The notes beneath the pieces were generated by a model. That model had not been told where the DNA came from, made no database searches, and saw nothing but the letters and a program-made list of their open reading frames with translations. This document shows, in pieces, positions 58,371 through 64,000 of a stretch of DNA of 64,000 nt. The translations under genes were made by a program, and so were the position numbers. This stretch comes from Leucocoprinus leucothites (taxonomy: Eukaryota; Basidiomycota; Agaricomycetes; Agaricales; Agaricaceae): the NCBI GenBank assembly GCA_013368445.1, contig JAACJO010000007.1:2232001-2296000 (forward strand). Reading direction: 5' to 3'. Every line of letters starts with the position of its first letter. Position 1 is the stretch's first letter.

Positions 58371-60772
58371 CTACCTCTCCGGATCTGAGCTCCACAGATA
58401 CACTTGCCATTGCGCAGCTGAGATAAAGCAGTTAGAGCACACAATTAAAAATTAGCAAAGCGGGCAATTACTTACACCTTGATTATTCTCCAACTCAAAC
58501 CCCAACGTTTCCCACTGCCTAGGGACTGTTTCATTCTCTCCATGCCCTAGAATCCAGACCTTCCCAGTGTTCATGCACCCTGGGATCGGACACCTGCCCT
58601 CTCGAATGATCTTGTCACGAAATTCAGCTGGGAGCTGCATACGTCAGTCACATAATGAATGATAATCCTAGGAAACAGGGGGTATTGGAAGCTTACATTG
58701 TCTCGTGCTTGACCATCATAGATCCCCAACTCACCGTGGTCACCCAGCAACCCGAGCATTTTCTTGAAAGGAAGCTCCGCAAGAGACGTAGCAGTCTGGG
58801 AATCAAGTGGATGCTCGGGTACTTCACAAAGCCCCCAAAACCAAGCCACAACGTTTGCATAATGATCAGCACTCGATAGACCTTCTGGGAGAACGGTACC
58901 CAAGGGAAACACGATGTGCTCGGAATCTGCAAGTGACATGGCACTTTGTCAGAGGAGGAAACATTAGATGAGTTCGGGAAACACGGTACCTGTACTGCGA
59001 GAGCAGACTTCATGCAACCACACCAAAAGCTCTCGTCGACACCTAATTAGGAAGTCGCTGTAAATACATAGGTCCTTAGATCGCTGGGGATCTTTCATGA
59101 AATCGAGGAACGACGTGTGGTAGAATTGTATCTCCATGGAGTCAAGATCAGAGCCCTGGAGCTCCATGACCGACTGGATGGAAGAACAGGCACGACGGAG
59201 CTGGTCTGCGGAAAGGCGGAGGGCAGTGGCAACGTAGGATGGGTCATCACTGAACACGGAGTGGACCAAGAGGATTTTCTGGACTGTTGTCCTGACCTTC
59301 GGCGGGACACGCTGCATGATGAGGGTATAGAAAAAGTCCATCTCCGCCAACGGGTTGTCCGGCCCAACCTTACCAGAGACATCCTTTGCAAACTCGAGCA
59401 CAATGCGCAGCTGGTCTTCGGGGCCAAGAGAGTTTTCGTCCTTGATGAATCGAACCATGGTCCCCACATATATCCAAAGCCCATCACCACGTTCAACAAG
59501 CAAGGCAAGGACCTCCTCCGATGGCCATGACTCGGGAAAACCGTGGTCCTTGCGGATCAGCTTGAACTCGTCGGTCAGGTAGACTAGGATCTCATGATCG
59601 ATTGCGCGGGATACGGGAAGTTCGACACGAGAACAAACAGGAGATATGGTGGAGGAATTCATAGTCCGGACAATAGGGTCTTCAGGGCGGCTGGTGATGA
59701 ACCAACGGAAGGGTGTTGTATGTTTGTCGACGGAAGCTGCGATGATCTTAATCATCTCACACTGCTCTGCTGTTCCCCTGCACTCATCTAGTCCATCAAT
59801 GATTACAGCACAACCGTCAAGACCGCTCCCTGGAATGTCAACCTGACCAAGGGGCTGAACGAGCAGGTCCTCAGACTGCTTTGATAGTGACTTGGTCGCG
59901 AGAGCAGGATGCTCAGTCATGCGCCTGCTGATGATTTCCCCGAGTGAGGGACATTTGGTAGCAATTTGGTACGCAATGGACGTAAAGATGCGTCGAGGGT
60001 CATCGCGATCTCCGTTGGAGCGGGAGAAGAAGAGGGTGGCAGCGAGTTTATCTATGGACTCCAGGGCTTCGGCGCAGCTCTGCGCAACAGCCGACTTGCC
60101 AACGCCAAAAGGACCGTGCATCCAGAGAATGGGCTCCTTGCGATTCGACTTTTCCAGCGCCCAGTTAGTGATGAGATCGATGTACTCATTTCGAGTGCCA
60201 AGGTGGCATTTCGGGGGTGGGTAGCGAGCGCCGGAGTCGTGGAATGCATCCGACATTGAAAACTTGAGGAGTCGTTCGAGGCCTATTCATCACATGAGAT
60301 CAGTGGGCGAGCTTGGGGAGTCGTGAAGCTCACCAGAGCCTGCATGAGAAGCGTCGATGAATTGAGAATTGCTGATAATAATGCCCTGTGCATTGTTGAA
60401 CATTTCACGTCCATAGAAATGTCGCGGCTGCGAGGAAGGGGTAGGTGGCAGACTATCCGAAGTCGAAGTAGGAGGAGGAACAGGGGCTGGCGAACGGGAA
60501 GACGCGGAAATAGGCGCTATGATGGTAGGCTCAGCATCACGAGGTGCAGGAGCAGGAGGCACCAGTGGGAGGGAGGGAGGTGTAGTGGTAGCTGGTTGAG
60601 AGAGCAGAGCGGTAGCATGAGTGGACAAAGGAATCGGAGGTTGTTTAAGCGCAGACATACAAGGTTGAGGAGCCGCGCCGTTAGAGTCTGCAGCCTCCCG
60701 ACGAGATGGATCGAAGAACTGTTTAAAGAAGTAAGTGAGCTTGATGAAAAAGTTGCGAGCGCGCCGGGGCAT
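58371..60772 (-). CDS. NACHT-type NTPase, NLR-like (cluster gene E)
   Basis: Intact STAND NTPase of about 690 residues. The start at 60772 matches that of pseudogene C. The N-terminus is a basic, aromatic helix (MPRRARNFFIKLTYFFKQFF). A Pro/Ala/Ser-rich linker of about 90 residues follows, then HFYGREMFNNAQGIIISNSQF. An intron after the last Gly codon (donor about 60332, acceptor near 60284) joins LERLLKFSMSDAFHDSGA to RYPPPKCHLGTR. NACHT then shows Walker A GPFGVGKSAVAQS, Walker B AVIIDGLDECR and sensor WFITSRPEDP. The helical part has FYHTSFLDFMKDPQRSKDL. Three more exons give DHYANVVAWFWGLCEVPEH, then LPAEFRDKIIREGRCPIPGC and VWILGHGENETVPRQWETL, and end in WSSDPER at 58371. No WD40, ankyrin or TPR sensor is present. 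A sensing or incompatibility role is inferred from the family only. Confidence 0.85.
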
Positions 60773-61226
60773 TGTGTGCGGAGGACGATGTTCGCAGTAG
60801 GAAGCCAGAAGAGGCAACAACAACCGGAGAGGGAAGCCTATGAGATTCAATACGTACATGGTGCATCAACGTGGTGCACGGCCTGACCAATTATCGACGG
60901 CACTGGAAACATTCTACGGCGGCTTTGGGACACTGTATACCAAGGGCCGAGGTCAGGTGCCTTGCTTCTGCCAACTATATATAACTAGACCACCGTCCAC
61001 GTCTATCGAGGTGGAGCAACATGGAAGGTTGAGCGCTCGGGAGCACCTCACGATCATACCCACGATAGAGTACTAATTTGCACAACATGTAATGTAAGGC
61101 CGCACAAGGCCTTGAAAATAATGGACAAAGGAAGTCTGGCGATGTTTTGGCAGTGGTTATTCGGAAGCAAGAATACAGAAAGCTATACAGAAAACGAACT
61201 AGAATACGACTCAATGTCAAACAGAG
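60773..61226. other. Intergenic, right edge of the NLR cluster
   Basis: Promoter of NACHT gene E and 3' flank of the F-box gene. A TATATATAACTA stretch lies near 60975. No gene is seen. Confidence 0.4.
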
Positions 61227-62996
61227 TCATACCCAAGAGATTTCCTTCCCACCATGTTGTAGAATAACCTCAAGGTCATCAGTGTTCATTTCTCTCATCC
61301 TTTCCCAAACTTCGCGATCCCAACTCGTTGGGTGAGGGCAATCATCTCCTAACTCCAGAATGAACTTCGGCTGTCGCCCGGTCTCCCGCCTGCTCAACAT
61401 ATCAAGCACCACCATAGGATCAAGACTTGACGAGCAGTCAGCGGCTCTCTGATATGTCTGTGTTCCCTCACGCCGACTCGGACGAAGTATCTGGCATATC
61501 TTCCGGGCTCCGACGTGGAGTTCGATGGTTTGAGCGGTGAATCGACCTTTGGACTTAATTAGGGTGCATATTTGCGCGGCGACATAAGGGCAGACTCCTT
61601 GGATACAGAACCGATTGAGGTTGAGAGAGGGTGTAGACACCCATCGTTCCAATATCTCAGTAAGCTTGAAGGTGTGTGGATTATCATGGATCTCGATCGT
61701 AAGAGAGGGCACGGGCGAAGGAAGGTGTTCGATGAAAGACGTCATCCCTGGTAGTAGTACCACTGCCGGGAGGACATCACGCGAGTCTGTTTCTAGAATC
61801 CCGATGAGATGAAGGGATTGGATGTATGGGAGGCGGAGACACTCCAACAAGGACGAGTTTATTGAAGTGGTAGACGAACTCGAAGGGAACGACCAGGTGA
61901 GGTGTTCTAGCTTTAGGGGATCAAACGATGGAAGCGTCCTTTGGCTCTCTTGTGCGTCCAGATAATAGTCTGGGCGTAGGGATCGGAAAGAACGAAGGTT
62001 ATTGCACGAAATAAGAAGGTCAATGCACAGAGGATACTTGACGCGGTCCAAGGTCAGTTCTCTGAGCATGTCCCAGTTCAACTGAATCGACACCGCTGAG
62101 CTCATTACACCGTGAATGGCGAGTTTCCGGAGAGAGGATGGATTGGTGAGACGGAATGACTGACTAGATCTGCTGAATTGACCTTCGAGGGCCCGCCAGG
62201 CGTCAACCCAACCGATCGAAAGCTGTTCTAGGTCTCTGAACGTGTCTGGTAAAAAAGGCAACCACTGAGGAAAAGGGCTATTCAGCCTGAGGCATTTGAG
62301 TTTCAGACTTCCGAGCTTCTGGAGTAGTTCCTGAAGCAGAACGGAAACACCTGATGCGGTTCCTCCTCCAGTGGTAGTAGAAGACTGTGGAGCATCTTCG
62401 AGGATATTCATGAAACGTGCCCATGTGACCCGGGACGTTTGGCCATTCGTTTGACCATTATCCTCGAAATCGAACCCGATTGAGAGTGGTATACCACCGC
62501 TGTTCTCAGAATAAAGCTCTAGAAGAGAAATACGACGCTGAATGTTTTGATCATGAATTCCAAGGGAGAGGGTTGACCAGATGTATGGCGTGGAGCGTGC
62601 AACCTGACGCCAATGGGAAGACACGGCAGTGAGCACAAGCTGGGGATTTGGCATGTCCTCAGCACAAAAACCCGCCTCCGCTTGGTGATATTCCGTTTTG
62701 TATTGATATGAGAAATACTGATCGAAATCGATAGGCGGGCACACAAATCGGAAGATAGTGGATAGAATGTCGTCGGGAAGGTGCCTTGTGGAAGCGTTTA
62801 GGAGGTTAAGCTTTTGCTGTGTTCTAGTTCGTTCCTGTCTCAAGCGAAGGATGAGCTCATCGATTTGAGTGGTTCTCTGAACTAGAAGGGCCGTGTTATT
62901 GGCAGTATCAGTCAATGTTGCGAAATCGTGTGTCAGTGATGAGAAGGTTTCTGGACTGTATCCACAGATCGGACAAGGACCAGATTGTAGGCACAT
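61227..62996 (-). CDS. F-box domain protein with LRR-like C-terminus
   Basis: Single-exon protein of 589 residues, probably a substrate receptor of an SCF ubiquitin ligase. The first ATG is at 62996 (MCLQSGPCPICGYSPETF); the open frame extends upstream only with a TTG. The N-terminus carries a small Cys cluster (C, then CPIC), usual in Agaricomycete F-box proteins. A helical segment (LVQRTTQIDELILRLRQERT) leads to the F-box (ASTRHLPDDILSTIFRFVCP, about residues 71-90) and the Skp1-contact-like VSSHWRQVARSTPYIWSTLSL. The C-terminal two thirds are Leu-rich and irregular (LRELTLDRVKYPLCIDLLIS, LEHLTWSFPS, LRLPYIQSLHLIGIL), consistent with degenerate leucine-rich repeats. Such genes are very numerous in Agaricomycetes; the target is unknown. 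Confidence 0.8.
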   Translation of the reverse strand: MCLQSGPCPICGYSPETFSSLTHDFATLTDTANNTALLVQRTTQIDELILRLRQERTRTQQKLNLLNASTRHLPDDILSTIFRFVCPPIDFDQYFSYQYKTEYHQAEAGFCAEDMPNPQLVLTAVSSHWRQVARSTPYIWSTLSLGIHDQNIQRRISLLELYSENSGGIPLSIGFDFEDNGQTNGQTSRVTWARFMNILEDAPQSSTTTGGGTASGVSVLLQELLQKLGSLKLKCLRLNSPFPQWLPFLPDTFRDLEQLSIGWVDAWRALEGQFSRSSQSFRLTNPSSLRKLAIHGVMSSAVSIQLNWDMLRELTLDRVKYPLCIDLLISCNNLRSFRSLRPDYYLDAQESQRTLPSFDPLKLEHLTWSFPSSSSTTSINSSLLECLRLPYIQSLHLIGILETDSRDVLPAVVLLPGMTSFIEHLPSPVPSLTIEIHDNPHTFKLTEILERWVSTPSLNLNRFCIQGVCPYVAAQICTLIKSKGRFTAQTIELHVGARKICQILRPSRREGTQTYQRAADCSSSLDPMVVLDMLSRRETGRQPKFILELGDDCPHPTSWDREVWERMREMNTDDLEVILQHGGKEISWV

Positions 62997-64000
62997 GGTG
63001 TCAGATGTGCAAGCGTGCTCCAGAAGACTGGATGCTACTAAGTTGGAGTGAGCGATGAGCAAGAAGTGCTCAGTCAGCAATCCCCTGGCGCTACTTACTT
63101 ATCTTGCCGAAATGCGGCCAGGGAGTCTAGGGCCGGTCTTTGGCTCGCGCAGAACGATCATCCGCTAAGCGTGGTCTAGCGGCATGGGGTTCGAAAACTG
63201 GCTGTCGACGATGTACTAATTTCGAGGCGTGTTATGGGGAGGGGACCGATTTTCTCAGACGCTTCAAGAAATGAAGTTTGAACGGTACCGCCAGAGGTGA
63301 GAAAGATAGTGATGGTTAGTAATTTATAATGTGGTGGGTATCTGAATCCCGAGCGTTCTAAGTTAGAACAAAATTGTATTGGCAATTAGTTTCGGGTGGA
63401 AATGAAAACACTTACGTTGCCAACGAACAATGATGCCCCGAGCCATCATTTTGTCGAAGCGTTGATTATATATTGGCATTGTATTCGGCGTCACCCCTCT
63501 AAAGTCTTCTTCGTTATCGTCACATGGAAATTGATTAACTTCGTTGATCATGGGGTTGGTAACCATTTGCCTCACGCGACGTCTTCTCTGGAGGCCCTCG
63601 ATCATCAGGTAACTTTGGCACCTATTTTGAAAATCAATTGGACACTTGGGTGATGGGAGCTAGCCATTTTATGGGTCGGTTGAATGGGGAAATGGCTAAG
63701 GGGGAGGAGTGACACGAACGATAGCGGATTCTCTAGCTCAAGTCAAACATCAGCAGTGAGGCAGCTTGAGCGGCCATTGGCGGAAGGTATGGCAGACTTG
63801 AGGCCGTGAGGAGTCGCCAAGATGCGCGGCACCACCCACAGGGGCTCTTTGAGAAGCGGTTTCGTGAGTATCATGATAGTTGTAATCTATGTAAGAAGTT
63901 GGACCCGCATAGTTGGCAGGAATCTAAAATAATATCTGTGATCTTCCCACCGAGCAACTCTCTCACCGGCTTTACTCGATCACTTGGGCGATAGTCTATC
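62997..64000. other. Intergenic to window end
   Basis: About 1 kb with short open frames only. A minus-strand 80-codon frame (63363-63605) followed by a possible intron does not join in frame with the next open stretch, so no gene is called. A plus-strand frame at the window edge (63806-63994) is unassigned. Confidence 0.4.

Larger units (their letters stand above)
56430..60815. repeat. Duplicated S10 + NACHT unit, right copy
   Basis: Homologous to 48222-53475 in gene order, orientation and spacer. The outer right edge of homology is near 60815, after the shared GTAGGAAGCCAGAAG. Here the NACHT gene is intact and the S10 gene is ruined, the converse of the left copy, where S10 is nearly intact and NACHT is broken. 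Confidence 0.8.

Noticed and set aside
63150..63200. tRNA-like GGTCTAGCGG followed by GGTTCGAAA
   Set aside because: The two boxes are only about 10 bases apart and no acceptor stem forms.
63176..63605. Two-exon small gene on the minus strand (RWQR spliced to YPPHYKLL)
   Set aside because: The only good donor and acceptor pair gives the wrong phase and an early stop, and no family is recognised.

Overview
The window is nuclear DNA from a filamentous basidiomycete, most likely an Agaricomycete. The evidence is the many short spliced introns (mostly 45-65 nt, GT...AG), the family content (NACHT NLR-like proteins with the PPRCHPGTR leader, F-box proteins with a Cys-rich leader, secreted S10 carboxypeptidases, GH47, WDR59/Mtc5) and the absence of operons. 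I did not try to name a genus. All gene models come from manual splicing by conserved motifs, so exon edges are approximate unless stated.

Left part (1-27 kb) holds housekeeping and metabolic genes separated by 0.5-2.5 kb of apparently non-coding DNA. It starts with an intact secreted GH26-like hydrolase and a decayed, 5'-truncated alpha-amylase. Next come a kinase-less PH/CRIB protein, a PNPOx/ferredoxin-reductase fusion, a secreted catalase with two consecutive micro-exons and a glutathione S-transferase. The stretch ends with a membrane-anchored YqcI/YcgG-family protein, a GH47 alpha-mannosidase and a HAUS6-like augmin subunit.

Middle part (28-40 kb) has a long PSP1-family protein and a 6-kb WDR59/Mtc5 gene (SEACAT/GATOR2 complex: WD40, RWD and C-terminal RING-like zinc domain). 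Between them lies a gene-poor stretch with a degenerate tRNA-like element.

Right part (40.6-61 kb) is an accessory cluster. It has three apparently intact NACHT-type NTPase genes (40.7-42.8, 43.4-45.4 and 58.4-60.8 kb, all on the minus strand) and two NACHT pseudogenes (51.0-53.4 kb minus, 53.8-55.6 kb plus). These are interleaved with three serine carboxypeptidase S10 copies (45.8-47.8, 48.2-50.3, 56.4-57.6 kb, plus strand), all of them broken to some degree. The S10 + NACHT pair is a tail-to-tail unit that has been duplicated with an offset of about 7.4 kb. In most broken copies the stop codons look like C-to-T (or G-to-A) changes of conserved Gln, Arg and Trp codons. This birth-and-death NLR cluster is the most interesting part of the window. 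An F-box protein and about 1 kb of non-coding DNA close the window.
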